64,000 nt of DNA from Enterobacter cloacae (GCF_011078175.1 NZ_JAALCJ010000004.1:186001-250000); one strand, 5' to 3'. Positions 10,624-25,401 are shown, counted from the first letter of the stretch. Notes: a model not told the origin generated them from the sequence alone. Made by a program: numbers and translations.

Positions 10624-11158
10624 TTTCACTGAACAGCAGACTGCCTTTCGACTCCAGTAAACGGAGGGTATGGCTGCCCTCTTCCCAACTGGCTCCCTGA
10701 TCGGCGGTCAGTAATTTGTCTCCCAGTTGCCAGGCACCGCTTAATACAAACGCCACCCCACCGCGTGACGCGAAGGTAGTAAACGTTCGGGTAGCAACAC
10801 GTACCTTTGCCTGGCAGCGATCCCGTCGGGTCATGATGTTGAAGTCCATCGACATCTGCCCCTCTGTGAGCACGGCTTTCACCGCCAGATCGCCCGCAAA
10901 ACAGTAAGGCTGATGATGCTTCAGGGTATGGCAAAACGCCCTGCCTGCATCCAGGATCACCTCCCCGCCCTCCAGTAACGTTATCACCCGGTCAACCCCC
11001 GGGAATGCGGAAAATTCGCCGTTACGGGCAATGGAGGCAATACTGGCCCGCCAGAAAAAATCCCGCGTCGCAGGCGGGAAACAGCAAATCTCGCGCGTCT
11101 CACCCGCGCCGTTACGCCACAGACTGACCGGCATTTTACGGATATCAAAGTATTCCAT
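10601..11158 (-). CDS. ves: Ves, HutD-family cupin protein
   Basis: HutD/Ves family protein, 185 residues from the ATG at 11158. E. coli Ves is described as a cold- and stress-inducible protein of unknown biochemical activity; the HutD fold is a bicupin. Family marks include the N-terminal [11 protein letters not shown], then [16 protein letters not shown] and a late SGAWQLGD. The start is supported by the E. coli N-terminus; the longer frame up to 11272 would run into the spy terminator region. It is convergent with cho. Confidence 0.9.
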   Translation of the reverse strand: MEYFDIRKMPVSLWRNGAGETREICCFPPATRDFFWRASIASIARNGEFSAFPGVDRVITLLEGGEVILDAGRAFCHTLKHHQPYCFAGDLAVKAVLTEGQMSMDFNIMTRRDRCQAKVRVATRTFTTFASRGGVAFVLSGAWQLGDKLLTADQGASWEEGSHTLRLLESKGSLLFSEITWLPGH

Positions 11159-11254
11159 GACCACTCCTGAAGGACGCACCGTGCGCCAGGGCATTTTCAC
11201 AGACGTATTATCGGCAGAAGTCAGGCCAGACCTTAGGCATGGAACAAAAGAAAA

Positions 11255-11305
11255 ACCGCCGGTCCTGTCCACAGCGTTTTCGCTTTTGTGGACAGGACCG
11301 GCGGT
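11255..11305 (-). terminator. Long-stem intrinsic terminator of spy
   Basis: An 18-bp perfect stem (11256-11273 with 11287-11304, arm CCGCCGGTCCTGTCCACA, plus one flanking A-T pair) with a 13-nt loop, followed on the minus strand by a T-rich tract. It lies between the spy stop and the ves start. Confidence 0.88.
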
Positions 11306-11323
11306 CTTAAGAGAGTGAACCGA

Positions 11324-11818
11324 TTATTCGGTTGGTGCAGGCATTTTACCTTCCGGCGCTGCACGTTCTGTCAGACGCTTCTCAAAATTGGTATTAAATT
11401 GCTTTTTCTGTTCCGGCGTCAGAATGTTGTAAATCTTGTTCTGGGTTTCCATGTGGGCCAGCATGCGCGCTTTATGCTGCTCGGTCATTTTGTCGATCTG
11501 CGCTTCCGCTTTTGCTTTATCGAAACTGTCGCTGGCAATGATGTCATGCATTGCGCGGCGCTCTTCCAGCGGAGGACGTTTCATCTGGTCACGCTGGCTT
11601 TTCATGATGTCGCGGATCTGCTGTTTCTGCGCATCGGTGAGGTTCAGATCTTTAAACATCATCATCTCATGGTGCATACCCGGCTTGCCTTTATGATGCA
11701 TCATCATTTTGCCTTCCATCGGCGCGGCGTTAGTGGTCGCGGTATCGGCGGCGAAGGCCATGCTGGTAGCGCCCAGAGCCAGGGTAGAGGCAACAAACAG
11801 TGCAGTTAATTTACGCAT
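11324..11818 (-). CDS. spy: Spy, periplasmic stress chaperone
   Basis: ATP-independent periplasmic chaperone of the CpxP/Spy family, 164 residues (E. coli 161). A signal peptide of about 23 residues ends in AFA. The mature protein is Met- and His-rich and carries the two LTXXQ-type repeats: LTDAQKQQIRDIM, and the variant LTPEQKKQFN near the C-terminus. Spy forms a cradle-shaped dimer that holds unfolded proteins under tannin, copper or ethanol stress. Cpx and Bae control it in E. coli; I could not place a convincing box here. Confidence 0.95.
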   Translation of the reverse strand: MRKLTALFVASTLALGATSMAFAADTATTNAAPMEGKMMMHHKGKPGMHHEMMMFKDLNLTDAQKQQIRDIMKSQRDQMKRPPLEERRAMHDIIASDSFDKAKAEAQIDKMTEQHKARMLAHMETQNKIYNILTPEQKKQFNTNFEKRLTERAAPEGKMPAPTE

Positions 11819-12155
11819 AATCTCTTTCCTTACTTTCAGTTATTCTTCGGCGCTATGCCGTGTTGACGAGATTAACTTTACGGGGTTTATCGTCAATTAG
11901 TCAGAGCAACGGTAAAACAATGAAAGTGTAAAAAACAACTTTTCGCCAATTGTGGAGAAATTAAGGAAAAAACGTGGAGAGATGAAACAGAAATATTCAA
12001 CAGGATGATTTTAAAGAAATTATGGAGGAGTATAGCGAAGTGCCGTTTAATAATAAAGCAATTACCCAGGAATATTCCGCAAACAATACCAGAGCGCTTT
12101 TAAGGTTAAGAAATTTTATCTTCATTTCCCCTCCGGTCTGCGCGAGGGGAGACGG
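11819..12155. other. spy-astE intergenic region
   Basis: 337 bp, AT-rich. It holds the spy promoter on the left and, at 12127-12150, a TCCCCTC/GAGGGGA hairpin downstream of astE that could end the ast operon but has a poor T tract. The plus-strand ORF from 12022 overlaps astE and has no convincing ribosome site, so I do not call it. Confidence 0.5.
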
Positions 12156-13121
12156 TCAGGGCATTTTTTCCAGCATCAGGCCAGCTCGCAAACCAAACGC
12201 GACCGACGGATTAGGAAATAAAACATATTCCGTGGATTTCTGTACCGCATAGCGCGTTTCACCCTCTTCCGCCAGCAGGACGCCCTGGCGAAATGGCGTA
12301 AAGTTCAGCGTATGGGGCGCCATATGAAGCTGGAAAGCCTCGCTTTGACGCGTAATCTGCTGCACGACCCGATAGCGCACGACGGGTTCCCGGGTGGGTT
12401 CCGGCGCAACCCCGGCGAGCAACGCCCGAAGCGCCTGATGCGTAGGGGCAAAACGCGTCAGGTCGTTTTGCCCGAACGGCAGCGCTTTTCCCAGCTCCAG
12501 GGTGCAGGATAACGCGCCCAAATTCTCGCAGGTGAAGTGGGTAAACGTGCCGCCTGGCGTCTGGTGGAAGACCAGCGCCTCCAGCCCCGCGTCGCCAAGC
12601 CAGGTCAGAAACGCCTCATCCCACGGCTGATGACGCTGCGGTAACACGCCAAAACGCACGTGATACGAGGCGCGAATGGCCGTATGCAGATCGAGGTGCC
12701 AGCGCGTTTCCCCCGCCCCGGCAAAAAACGCCGTCACCACCTTCTCCAGCCATTGCGCGCGAGTCGTCTCATCACTCTGTGGAAACTGCGCCCAGCGGCC
12801 ACCAAACATGCGGTTGATGTCGCTCACGAGATACCGCCTGTTTTGCGCCAGCGCAGGCGGATTTCCCAGCACCACCAGCAGACGGCAGTGCAGCGTGATC
12901 TCTGCGCGATACAGCGCGCGCAGCAAAAGATCGACAATCTCCACGGGCGCGGTTTCGTTTCCATGAATGCCGGTCGAAAGCAGCAGCGACAGGTTATATT
13001 CCCCCCTCGGCGTCAGTTCAAGCACGCCCGGCCCCAGCCATCGCCAGTAGAACGAGGGGCCTTCCCCCTCGTGCCGCTCCGGTGTCTCTTCGACCAGCGT
13101 CAGCGCCAGTAAGTTTTCCAT
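12156..13121 (-). CDS. astE: AstE, succinylglutamate desuccinylase
   Basis: Last enzyme of the arginine succinyltransferase pathway, hydrolysing N-succinylglutamate to glutamate and succinate. It has 321 residues (E. coli 322) and belongs to the AspA/AstE zinc carboxypeptidase family. Zinc ligands are in GIHGNETAP (about 53-61) and in the HLDLHTAIR segment; the catalytic glutamate is in [10 protein letters not shown]. It is the last gene of astCADBE and begins 9 bp after astB. Confidence 0.95.
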   Translation of the reverse strand: MENLLALTLVEETPERHEGEGPSFYWRWLGPGVLELTPRGEYNLSLLLSTGIHGNETAPVEIVDLLLRALYRAEITLHCRLLVVLGNPPALAQNRRYLVSDINRMFGGRWAQFPQSDETTRAQWLEKVVTAFFAGAGETRWHLDLHTAIRASYHVRFGVLPQRHQPWDEAFLTWLGDAGLEALVFHQTPGGTFTHFTCENLGALSCTLELGKALPFGQNDLTRFAPTHQALRALLAGVAPEPTREPVVRYRVVQQITRQSEAFQLHMAPHTLNFTPFRQGVLLAEEGETRYAVQKSTEYVLFPNPSVAFGLRAGLMLEKMP

Positions 13122-13130
13122 ATCGTCTCC

Positions 13131-18208
<5,078 letters not shown>

Positions 18209-18250
18209 TTAAATGTTAAATAATTGAGTGTTTGCACTGTGAATGTAGAT

Positions 18251-18266
18251 TGCAGCGTTCGTGCCA
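18251..18266 (-). promoter_or_regulatory. Sigma-54 promoter of astCADBE
   Basis: The minus strand reads TGGCACGAACGCTGCA. The -24 GG and -12 GC are separated by exactly 10 bp, as RpoN requires. The expected start is near 18240, about 60 bp before the astC ATG. E. coli astC is transcribed from an NtrC-activated sigma-54 promoter under nitrogen limitation. Confidence 0.85.
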
Positions 18267-18487
18267 GCCAGCGATAAAAATGCATAAACGGGTTGGGGTA
18301 ACAGAATATCAATGAGTTACAATATGGAATTATTCACTGTTAATGCATAAATAGTGAATATTTTTACGACAAGCGGCGCTTTGCCGCATGAAAACAAGAA
18401 AGAGTATGCAGAGGCCAAATATAATTCTGGAATTGTGATCGCTCGCGAAATTTATCGGTCGTTTACGCCCTGTTCGAGGGCAAAACG

Positions 18488-18504
18488 CGCCGAAATGGTG
18501 CAAA
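18488..18504. promoter_or_regulatory. Possible NtrC enhancer site
   Basis: CGCGCCGAAATGGTGCA matches the NtrC pattern TGCACC-N5-GGTGCA at 10 of 12 half-site positions. It is about 250 bp upstream of the predicted astC transcription start, a distance compatible with a sigma-54 enhancer. Suggestive only. Confidence 0.4.
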
Positions 18505-18611
18505 TATTGCACCGTCGGCATTATCTGTCGCAGTAATTGGGCGAAGCGGATAACAGACGACGTAAATTCTGCTACCATCCTTGCACTATTCACCTTGCAT
18601 TGGCAGCGACT

Positions 18612-19418
18612 ATGAAATTTGTCTCTTTTAATATCAACGGCCTGCGTGCCCGCCCTCACCAGCTTGAAGCGATTGTTGAGCAACATCAGCCAGATGTGAT
18701 CGGCTTGCAGGAGACAAAAGTTCACGACGATATGTTCCCGCTCGAAGAGGTAGCAAAGCTGGGCTATAACGTCTTTTACCACGGTCAGAAAGGTCACTAC
18801 GGCGTTGCGCTGCTGACCAAAGATACCCCAGTGTCGGTGCGTCGTGGCTTCCCGGGTGACGATGAAGAGGCCCAGCGCCGCATTATCATGGCTGAAATTC
18901 CTTCCGCACTCGGCAATGTGACCGTCATCAACGGCTATTTCCCGCAGGGTGAAAGCCGCGATCATGAAACCAAATTCCCGGCCAAAGCGAAGTTTTATCA
19001 GGATCTGCAAAACTACCTGACAACCGAACTCAAAAACGAAAATCCGGTGCTGATCATGGGCGACATGAATATCAGCCCGACGGATCTGGATATCGGTATT
19101 GGCGAAGAGAACCGTAAGCGCTGGCTGCGCACCGGCAAATGCTCTTTCCTGCCGGAGGAGCGCGAGTGGATGGAGCGCCTGCTGGGTTGGGGGCTGGTGG
19201 ATACCTTCCGCACGGCTCACCCGGAGACGCAGGACCGCTTCTCGTGGTTTGACTACCGCTCTAAAGGCTTCGATGACAACCGGGGCCTGCGTATCGACCT
19301 GCTGCTGGCAAGTGCCCCGCTGGCCGAACGCTGCATCGAAACCGGTATCGACTATGACATCCGCAGCATGGAAAAGCCGTCCGACCATGCGCCGGTATGG
19401 GCAACGTTCAAGCTGTAA
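18612..19418 (+). CDS. xthA: XthA, exonuclease III
   Basis: AP endonuclease and 3'-5' exonuclease of base excision repair, 268 residues, identical in length to E. coli. It has the EEP fold: [14 protein letters not shown] at the start, the metal-binding glutamate in LQETKVHD (Glu34), [12 protein letters not shown] around 150, and the catalytic histidine in [10 protein letters not shown] at the end. The start at 18612 gives the E. coli N-terminus. It is divergent from ast; a small membrane-protein gene follows after 6 bp. Confidence 0.97.
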   Translation: MKFVSFNINGLRARPHQLEAIVEQHQPDVIGLQETKVHDDMFPLEEVAKLGYNVFYHGQKGHYGVALLTKDTPVSVRRGFPGDDEEAQRRIIMAEIPSALGNVTVINGYFPQGESRDHETKFPAKAKFYQDLQNYLTTELKNENPVLIMGDMNISPTDLDIGIGEENRKRWLRTGKCSFLPEEREWMERLLGWGLVDTFRTAHPETQDRFSWFDYRSKGFDDNRGLRIDLLLASAPLAERCIETGIDYDIRSMEKPSDHAPVWATFKL

Positions 19419-19424
19419 ACATCA

Positions 19425-20108
19425 GTGAATATTAAAAAAATCAGTCTTCTGTGCGCCCTTCTGGGCGCATTTGTTTTGATCGTTGTTTTGCTTCCTCCGG
19501 GCATGCTCTCCCTCGACACGCTAAAAATGCACCAGCAAACGTTGCTCGATCGCGTGGAGCAGGCGCCCCTTCAGAGCGCGCTAGTCTATTTTGCGGTTTA
19601 CGTTCTGCTCTCCGCGCTGTCGATCCCCGGAGCCGCGCTTCTGACGCTGCTCGGCGGGGCGATTTTCAGCCTGTGGGAGGCGACGCTGTTGGTGTCATTT
19701 GCCTCAACGCTCGGCGCCACGCTTGCCATGCTCGTTAGCCGTTATCTGCTGCGCGACTGGGTGCAGCGGCGCTTTGCCGCACAGATGAAGACGATCGATG
19801 CGGGGATGGATCGCGACGGCGCGCGCTACCTTTTTGCCCTGCGCCTGATGCCGTTGTTCCCGTTTTTTCTGGTCAATCTGCTGATGGGGCTAACCCGTCT
19901 CAGGGTGCGTCACTACTGGTGGGTCAGCCAGCTTGCTATGCTACCCGCGACCGTCATCTATCTGAACGCCGGACGCGAGCTGGGGAAACTCACCTCGCTG
20001 CACGAGATCCTGTCGCCGGGACTGCTGTTCGCCTTTACACTGTTAGGGTTATTACCCGTGGCCACTCGCTGGCTGTTTTCCCGTTACATCCCTTCGATTA
20101 AAAAGTGA
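19425..20108 (+). CDS. TVP38/TMEM64-family inner membrane protein
   Basis: 227 residues with a GTG start and five or six hydrophobic segments. It carries the VTT/DedA-like signature: a reentrant region SIPGAALLTLLGGAIF, then LRLMPLFPFFLVNLLMG. It occupies the place of the E. coli ydjX-ydjY-ydjZ group but only one gene is left, and I cannot say which of ydjX or ydjZ it matches best. VTT-domain proteins are linked to lipid scrambling and membrane homeostasis. It begins 6 bp after xthA and ends 6 bp before ynjB. Confidence 0.85.
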   Translation: MNIKKISLLCALLGAFVLIVVLLPPGMLSLDTLKMHQQTLLDRVEQAPLQSALVYFAVYVLLSALSIPGAALLTLLGGAIFSLWEATLLVSFASTLGATLAMLVSRYLLRDWVQRRFAAQMKTIDAGMDRDGARYLFALRLMPLFPFFLVNLLMGLTRLRVRHYWWVSQLAMLPATVIYLNAGRELGKLTSLHEILSPGLLFAFTLLGLLPVATRWLFSRYIPSIKK

Positions 20109-20114
20109 GGCATT

Positions 20115-21284
20115 ATGCGCCGGGTGCGTTTTTGCGCGTTTCTGACGAGTCTGCTGCTGGCAACCTCTGCCTTCGCCGCAGAGAGCTGGCAATCCATTCA
20201 GCAACAGGCCACCGGGCAGACCGTCTGGTTTAACGCCTGGGGCGGCGACGAGGCCGTTAACCGCTACCTCGACTGGGTGAGCGGCGAGATGAAAACGCAC
20301 TATGCCATTAACCTGAAGATCGTTCATCTGGCCGATGCCGCCGATGCGGTGAAGCGGATCCAGACGGAACAGGCCGCAGGACGCAGCAGTAACGGGTCGG
20401 TGGATCTGCTCTGGGTAAACGGGGAAAACTTCCGCACGCTGAAGGAGGCGAACCTGCTGCTCACCGGCTGGGCGCAAACCCTGCCCAACTGGCGCTACGT
20501 CGATACCCGTAAACCGGTCACGGAAGATTTTGCCATCCCGACCGATGGGGCAGAATCCCCATGGGGCGGCGCGCAGTTAACCTTTATCGCCCGGAAAACG
20601 AGCATGCCGACGCCGCCGACAGATCTCCACGCGCTGCTGGTATACGCCCAACAGCATCCTGGTAAGGTGAGCTATCCGCGACCGCCGGATTTTACCGGCA
20701 CGGCGTTTCTTGAACAGCTACTGCTGGCGCTGACCGCCCATCCGGAGGCGCTAAAAAACGCGCCGGACAGTTCCTTTGCGCAGGTCACCGCGCCGCTGTG
20801 GGATTACCTTGATACGCTGCACCCCCTGCTGTGGCGCGAAGGGAACGATTTTCCTCCGTCGCCTGCGCGCATGGATACGCTGCTGGCCAGCGGCAGACTG
20901 AACCTGTCGCTCACCTTTAACCCCGCCCATGCGATGCAAAAGGTGGCGAGCGGTGAACTGCCTGCCGACAGCTACAGTTTCGGCTTTCTCAAAGGCACGA
21001 TCGGCAACGTCCATTTTGTCGCCATCCCGGCAAACGCCAGCGCGAGCGCAGGCGCGAAGGTAGTGGCCAATTTCCTGCTTTCACCGCAGGCGCAGATCCG
21101 CAAAGCTGATCCTGACGTCTGGGGTGACCCGAGCGTACTGGATGGCGAAAAACTGCCTGCGAAAGCGGCAAAACAGCTTCGCGCCTTTACACCCTCAGGC
21201 ACACCTGATGTGCTGCCCGAACCGCACGCCGCCTGGGTTAATGCCCTGGAGCAGGAATGGCTTCGCCGCTACGGAACCCGCTAA
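20115..21284 (+). CDS. ynjB: YnjB, ABC transporter periplasmic binding protein
   Basis: 389 residues with a signal peptide of about 22 residues ending AFAA. It has the type 2 periplasmic binding fold related to thiamine and iron binding proteins; WFNAWGGDEAVNRYLDW is near the N-terminus. Its substrate is not established in E. coli. It overlaps ynjC by 28 bp and forms a unit with ynjC and ynjD. Confidence 0.9.
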   Translation: MRRVRFCAFLTSLLLATSAFAAESWQSIQQQATGQTVWFNAWGGDEAVNRYLDWVSGEMKTHYAINLKIVHLADAADAVKRIQTEQAAGRSSNGSVDLLWVNGENFRTLKEANLLLTGWAQTLPNWRYVDTRKPVTEDFAIPTDGAESPWGGAQLTFIARKTSMPTPPTDLHALLVYAQQHPGKVSYPRPPDFTGTAFLEQLLLALTAHPEALKNAPDSSFAQVTAPLWDYLDTLHPLLWREGNDFPPSPARMDTLLASGRLNLSLTFNPAHAMQKVASGELPADSYSFGFLKGTIGNVHFVAIPANASASAGAKVVANFLLSPQAQIRKADPDVWGDPSVLDGEKLPAKAAKQLRAFTPSGTPDVLPEPHAAWVNALEQEWLRRYGTR

Positions 21285-22786
21285 GCGGGCTGGTCTGGGC
21301 GGCAATGGCGGTGATCTATCTGCCCCTGATTCCCGCCAGCGGCATGCTGCTGGCCCCGGCGTTTTCTCCCGGCAACTGGGCGGCGCTGTTTGCCGACCCG
21401 CAGCTGCCGCAGGCGCTGGTCGCCACGCTGGTTTCCACGCTTACCGCGACGCTGGGCGCACTGTTTATCGCCCTGAGCCTGCTTGCGCTTCTCTGGCCGG
21501 GTGAAGGCTGGCAGCGCCTCAGTACCCGTCTGCCGTGGCTGTTAGCGGTGCCGCACGTCGCCTTCGCCACCAGCGCGCTGCTGCTCTTTGCGGAAGGGGG
21601 GCAGTTTTACCGGATCTGTACTGTCTGCTCACCGCATCTTGACCGCTACGGTATCGGACTTGGCCTGACGCTTGCGGTCAAAGAGAGCGCATTCGTTCTG
21701 TGGGCAATCTACGCCGCGCTGCCTGAAAAGCGCCTCGCACAGCAGAAAATCGTCCTGCATACCTTCGGCTACGGACGAATGCAGGCGCTCAACTGGCTCG
21801 TCCTCCCGGCAATCGCCCCCGCGCTGGGCGCCGTGATGCTGGCGGTGCTCGCCTGGTCACTTTCCGCGGTGGATGTGGCGATCGTGCTCGGGCCGGGCAA
21901 CCCGCCTACGCTGGCGGTGCTGGCCTGGCAGTGGCTCACCCAGGGCGATGCGCAGCAGCAAATAAAGGGAACATTGCTGTGTCTGGTGTTGCTTATGCTG
22001 CTGGTCGCGCTTGCCGCGGTGGGATATGGCCTCTGGACGGCATGGCGGCGCGCCCAGCCCGATCTCTCCGGGGTACGTCGCGCTTCGTATACCGCATTGC
22101 CCGCACGGACGCTGGGCGGGTTACTGCCGCTGTGCGGCGTGCTCTGTGCGCTGGTTCTGGTGACGCTGGCACGCCGGGACGACATCGGCCCCGTCAGCGA
22201 CAGCCTTTCACTGGGACTGTTGTCCAGCCTGACAGCGCTGGTCATCATCGTGCTCTGGCTTGAGTGGGGCCCCCGGCGCGGCGCGATGTGGGTCTGGCTG
22301 CCGCTTGCCCTTCCGCCGCTGCCCCTCGTCTCCGTGCAGTACGCCGTGGCGCTGTGGCTGGGCATCGATGGCCAGTACGCTGCCGTGCTCTGGAGCCATA
22401 TGCTCTGGGTCCTCCCGTGGATGCTCCTGGTGCTGCAACCGGCCTGGCGCAGGCTCGATCCCCGGCTTATCCTCACCGCCAGAACGCTGGGCTGGCGACA
22501 GGCGAAAATTTTCTGGCTGGTGAAATGTCCCCTGATGATTCGTCCGGCCCTGCTGGCCTTTGCCACCGGCTTTTCCGTGAGCATGGCCCAGTACATGCCC
22601 ACCCTCTGGCTGGGAGCGGGACGTTTCACCACCCTGACGACGGAGGCGGTCGCCCTCAGCAGCGGCGGCAGCATTCCGATCCTCGCCAGCCGGGCGCTGG
22701 GTTTGTTGTTATTGACCAGCGGCGTATTTGCCCTCGCCGCACTGCTCTCCCGGCTCGTGGGCCGTCACAGACAAGGACTACGTTAA
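21257..22786 (+). CDS. ynjC: YnjC, ABC transporter permease
   Basis: 509 residues (E. coli about 511) with roughly 12 membrane segments: two fused permease halves as in ThiP. Each half has an ABC-coupling EAA-like loop; the second reads ARTLGWRQAKIFWLVKCPLM. It starts inside the 3' end of ynjB and its stop codon shares one base with the ynjD start. Substrate unknown. Confidence 0.9.
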   Translation: MASPLRNPLSGLVWAAMAVIYLPLIPASGMLLAPAFSPGNWAALFADPQLPQALVATLVSTLTATLGALFIALSLLALLWPGEGWQRLSTRLPWLLAVPHVAFATSALLLFAEGGQFYRICTVCSPHLDRYGIGLGLTLAVKESAFVLWAIYAALPEKRLAQQKIVLHTFGYGRMQALNWLVLPAIAPALGAVMLAVLAWSLSAVDVAIVLGPGNPPTLAVLAWQWLTQGDAQQQIKGTLLCLVLLMLLVALAAVGYGLWTAWRRAQPDLSGVRRASYTALPARTLGGLLPLCGVLCALVLVTLARRDDIGPVSDSLSLGLLSSLTALVIIVLWLEWGPRRGAMWVWLPLALPPLPLVSVQYAVALWLGIDGQYAAVLWSHMLWVLPWMLLVLQPAWRRLDPRLILTARTLGWRQAKIFWLVKCPLMIRPALLAFATGFSVSMAQYMPTLWLGAGRFTTLTTEAVALSSGGSIPILASRALGLLLLTSGVFALAALLSRLVGRHRQGLR

Positions 22787-23406
22787 TGCTGACCGTGAAA
22801 AATCTCACCATTGCGCCACTCTTCCGTGAGGTCAACTTCCGCGTCCCGGCGGGGGAGATCGTCACGCTGATGGGGCCCTCCGGGAGTGGGAAATCGACCC
22901 TTTTTGCCTGGATGGTGGGGGCGTTATCCGCTGATTTTAAGGCGCACGGCGAGCTGTGGCTGAACGATCGTCGCTGCGACAGGCTCCCCGTGGAAACGCG
23001 CGGGATCGGCATTCTGTTTCAGGACGCCCTGCTGTTTGACGCCTTCAGCGTGGGGCAAAACCTGATGCTGGCGCTGCCATCGCATATCGTCGGCCGCGCC
23101 CGCCGCAACGCGGTCGAGCAGGCCCTGGAGACTGCCGGGCTGGCAAACCACTACGCCAGCGATCCGGCGACCCTTTCCGGCGGCGAGCGCGCCCGGGTCA
23201 GCCTGTTGCGCGCCCTCCTCGCCCAGCCGCAGGCATTGCTGCTCGACGAGCCGTTCAGTCGACTGGATAAAACGCTGCGCGCCTCATTCCGGGCGTGGGT
23301 ATTCGAGGTCACTCGCCAGCGCAGGATCCCGGTGGTGCTGGTCACGCATGATGAGGACGATATTCCGCCCGGCGGCGAGGTAATTGAGATTTCTCGCTGG
23401 CAATAA
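22786..23406 (+). CDS. ynjD: YnjD, ABC transporter ATP-binding protein
   Basis: 206 residues from the ATG that overlaps the ynjC stop (TAATG). Walker A is GPSGSGKST (about 35-43), the signature is LSGGERARVS, and Walker B is ALLLDEPFSRLD. It energises the YnjBC importer. The open frame extends far upstream inside ynjC, but only the coupled ATG makes sense. Confidence 0.93.
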   Translation: MLTVKNLTIAPLFREVNFRVPAGEIVTLMGPSGSGKSTLFAWMVGALSADFKAHGELWLNDRRCDRLPVETRGIGILFQDALLFDAFSVGQNLMLALPSHIVGRARRNAVEQALETAGLANHYASDPATLSGGERARVSLLRALLAQPQALLLDEPFSRLDKTLRASFRAWVFEVTRQRRIPVVLVTHDEDDIPPGGEVIEISRWQ

Positions 23407-23479
23407 TGTGCTAACGCAATGTTTTTGGCTTCAGGAGAGACGACAATGCCCCCCTCTTTTAATGACGTCAGGTTTTTCG

Positions 23480-24787
23480 ATGAAACGTGTTTCTCAACTG
23501 ACCGCGCTGGCCCTGTTCTGCGGCCTCGCCTCACTCTCCTCCATGGCGGCTGATATGCCCCACTCCCTCACGCTGGCCCAGCTTCAGGCGCAAAACGGCG
23601 CGGTAATTGATACGCGCATCAGTGCGTTCTATAACGGCTGGCCGCAGACCCTGAGCGGAACGTCCGGGCATGAGCCCGCCGCGCTTAACCTCTCTGCCAG
23701 CTGGCTTGGGGCAATGAGCGATGAACAGCTCAGCGGCTGGGCAAAACAGCATCGGCTTACGCCTGACATGCCGGTTGCGCTCTATGGCAACGATGATGAC
23801 AACCAGACCGTCAAAACGCGGCTGGAGAAAGCGGGCTTTACCCACGTTTCCACCCTGGGCGACGCCCTGCAACAATCCGACCGGCTGCAACGACTGGCAC
23901 ATTACGAACAGCTGGTTTATCCGCAGTGGATCCGCCAGTTGCAGCAGGGCAAACCGGTTACCGCCGCACCAGCCCGGGAGTGGAAGGTGATCGAGGCTGG
24001 CTGGGGTGCGCCGAAGCTTTATCTCCTGAGCCACATTCCCGGTGCGGGCTATATCGACACCAATGAAGTGGAAAGCGAACCGCTGTGGAATAAGGTCTCT
24101 GACGAAAAGCTGAAAGCGATGCTGGCGAAGCACGGGATCCGTCACGATACCACCGTCATTCTGTACGGTCGCGACGTGTATGCCGCCGCTCGCGTGGCGC
24201 AGATCATGCTCTACGCGGGCGTGAAGGATGTGCGAATTCTGGATGGCGGCTGGAAGGCGTGGTCCGACGCCAGCCTGCCCGTTGAGCGCGGAACGCCTGC
24301 AAACGTGAAGCCAGCCCCTGATTTTGGCGCGCCGATCCCGGGCCAGCCGCGGCTGATGGTCGATATGGAGCAGGCCCGGGGAATGCTGCACCGTCAGGAC
24401 GCCTCGCTGGTGAGCATTCGTTCCTGGCCAGAGTTTATCGGTGAAACCAGCGGCTACAGCTATATCAAGCCAAAAGGTGAAATTGCCGGTGCGCGCTGGG
24501 GCCATGCGGGCAGCGACGCGACCCACATGGAAGATTTCCACAATCCGGATGGCACCATGCGCAGCGCCGATGATATTGCCGCCATGTGGAAAACGTGGAA
24601 TATCCTGCCTGAGCAGCAGGTTGCGTTTTACTGTGGTACCGGCTGGCGCGCGTCTGAAGCCTTTATGTACGCCCGCGCCATGGGCTGGCAGAACGTTGCC
24701 GTCTACGACGGCGGCTGGTACGAATGGAGCAGCCATCCGCAGAACCCGGTCTCCACCGGGGAGCGCGGACCGGAGAGCGCACGCTAG
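23480..24787 (+). CDS. ynjE: YnjE, thiosulfate sulfurtransferase (three rhodanese domains)
   Basis: 435 residues from the ATG at 23480, the E. coli length, with a signal peptide of about 23 residues. It has three rhodanese-like domains; the active-site cysteine is in the last, in FYCGTGWRAS (about residue 385). E. coli YnjE shows sulfurtransferase activity and has been linked to sulfur transfer in molybdopterin synthesis. It is 73 bp after ynjD. Its stop codon shares a CTAG with the stop of the convergent gene ynjF. Confidence 0.94.
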   Translation: MKRVSQLTALALFCGLASLSSMAADMPHSLTLAQLQAQNGAVIDTRISAFYNGWPQTLSGTSGHEPAALNLSASWLGAMSDEQLSGWAKQHRLTPDMPVALYGNDDDNQTVKTRLEKAGFTHVSTLGDALQQSDRLQRLAHYEQLVYPQWIRQLQQGKPVTAAPAREWKVIEAGWGAPKLYLLSHIPGAGYIDTNEVESEPLWNKVSDEKLKAMLAKHGIRHDTTVILYGRDVYAAARVAQIMLYAGVKDVRILDGGWKAWSDASLPVERGTPANVKPAPDFGAPIPGQPRLMVDMEQARGMLHRQDASLVSIRSWPEFIGETSGYSYIKPKGEIAGARWGHAGSDATHMEDFHNPDGTMRSADDIAAMWKTWNILPEQQVAFYCGTGWRASEAFMYARAMGWQNVAVYDGGWYEWSSHPQNPVSTGERGPESAR

Positions 24788-25401
24788 CGGGGAAGTGACT
24801 TCAGCGTGATATAACCGCTCCATATGCGCGTTGTGGTGGTCAGCCAGCACAACGCGCCAAACGTCCAGGCAAAGAGCGCGAAATGCGCCGGAAACAGGCA
24901 GCACAGCACAAACAGCACGATAGTCTCCGTTCCTTCCGTTAATCCTCCAATGTAATAAAGCGACTTGTGCGCATAGCCGGGGTTGTCGATATTATGCTTC
25001 CCCGCCAGCGCAGCAAAGGCCAGGAAGCTGCTGCCCGTCCCCATAAAGGCGAACAGCAGCCAGGCGGCGGCGATCGCATTGTCAGCCGGGGCGGCCAGCG
25101 CAAAGCCAAACGGCACCAGCGCGTAAAACAGGAAGTCGAGGGCGATATCAAGAAATCCTCCCGCGTCCGTCAGGCCACGACGACGCGCCAGCGCACCGTC
25201 CAGACCATCCAGCAGCCGGTTCAGCACAATGGCCGCCAGCGCCGCCGGATACCAGCCCAGCGCCAGAAACGGTAACGCCAGCGCGCCAATCGCAAACCCG
25301 GCGAGCGTTAAGCCATCAGGCGTGATAAACGGTTTATCCAGCGCGGCGGCCAGCTGATTTAACCCTGGTTTCAGCCGGGGGTGCAGATGTTTATCCAGCA
25401 T
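24784..25401 (-). CDS. ynjF: YnjF, CDP-alcohol phosphatidyltransferase family protein
   Basis: 205 residues from the ATG at 25401 (E. coli YnjF 206, starting MLDRHLHPR; here MLDKHLHPR). It has several membrane segments and the family motif D-G-x2-A-R-x8-G-x3-D-x3-D, seen as LDGLDGALARRR followed by GGFLDIALDF. The family makes phospholipids from CDP-activated alcohols; the acceptor for YnjF is unknown. It overlaps the upstream gene ynjA by 11 bp. Confidence 0.92.
   Translation of the reverse strand: MLDKHLHPRLKPGLNQLAAALDKPFITPDGLTLAGFAIGALALPFLALGWYPAALAAIVLNRLLDGLDGALARRRGLTDAGGFLDIALDFLFYALVPFGFALAAPADNAIAAAWLLFAFMGTGSSFLAFAALAGKHNIDNPGYAHKSLYYIGGLTEGTETIVLFVLCCLFPAHFALFAWTFGALCWLTTTTRIWSGYITLKSLPR

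Noticed and set aside
12022..12252. 76-codon plus-strand ORF between spy and astE
   Set aside because: Overlaps the astE 3' end, weak ribosome site, no recognisable features.
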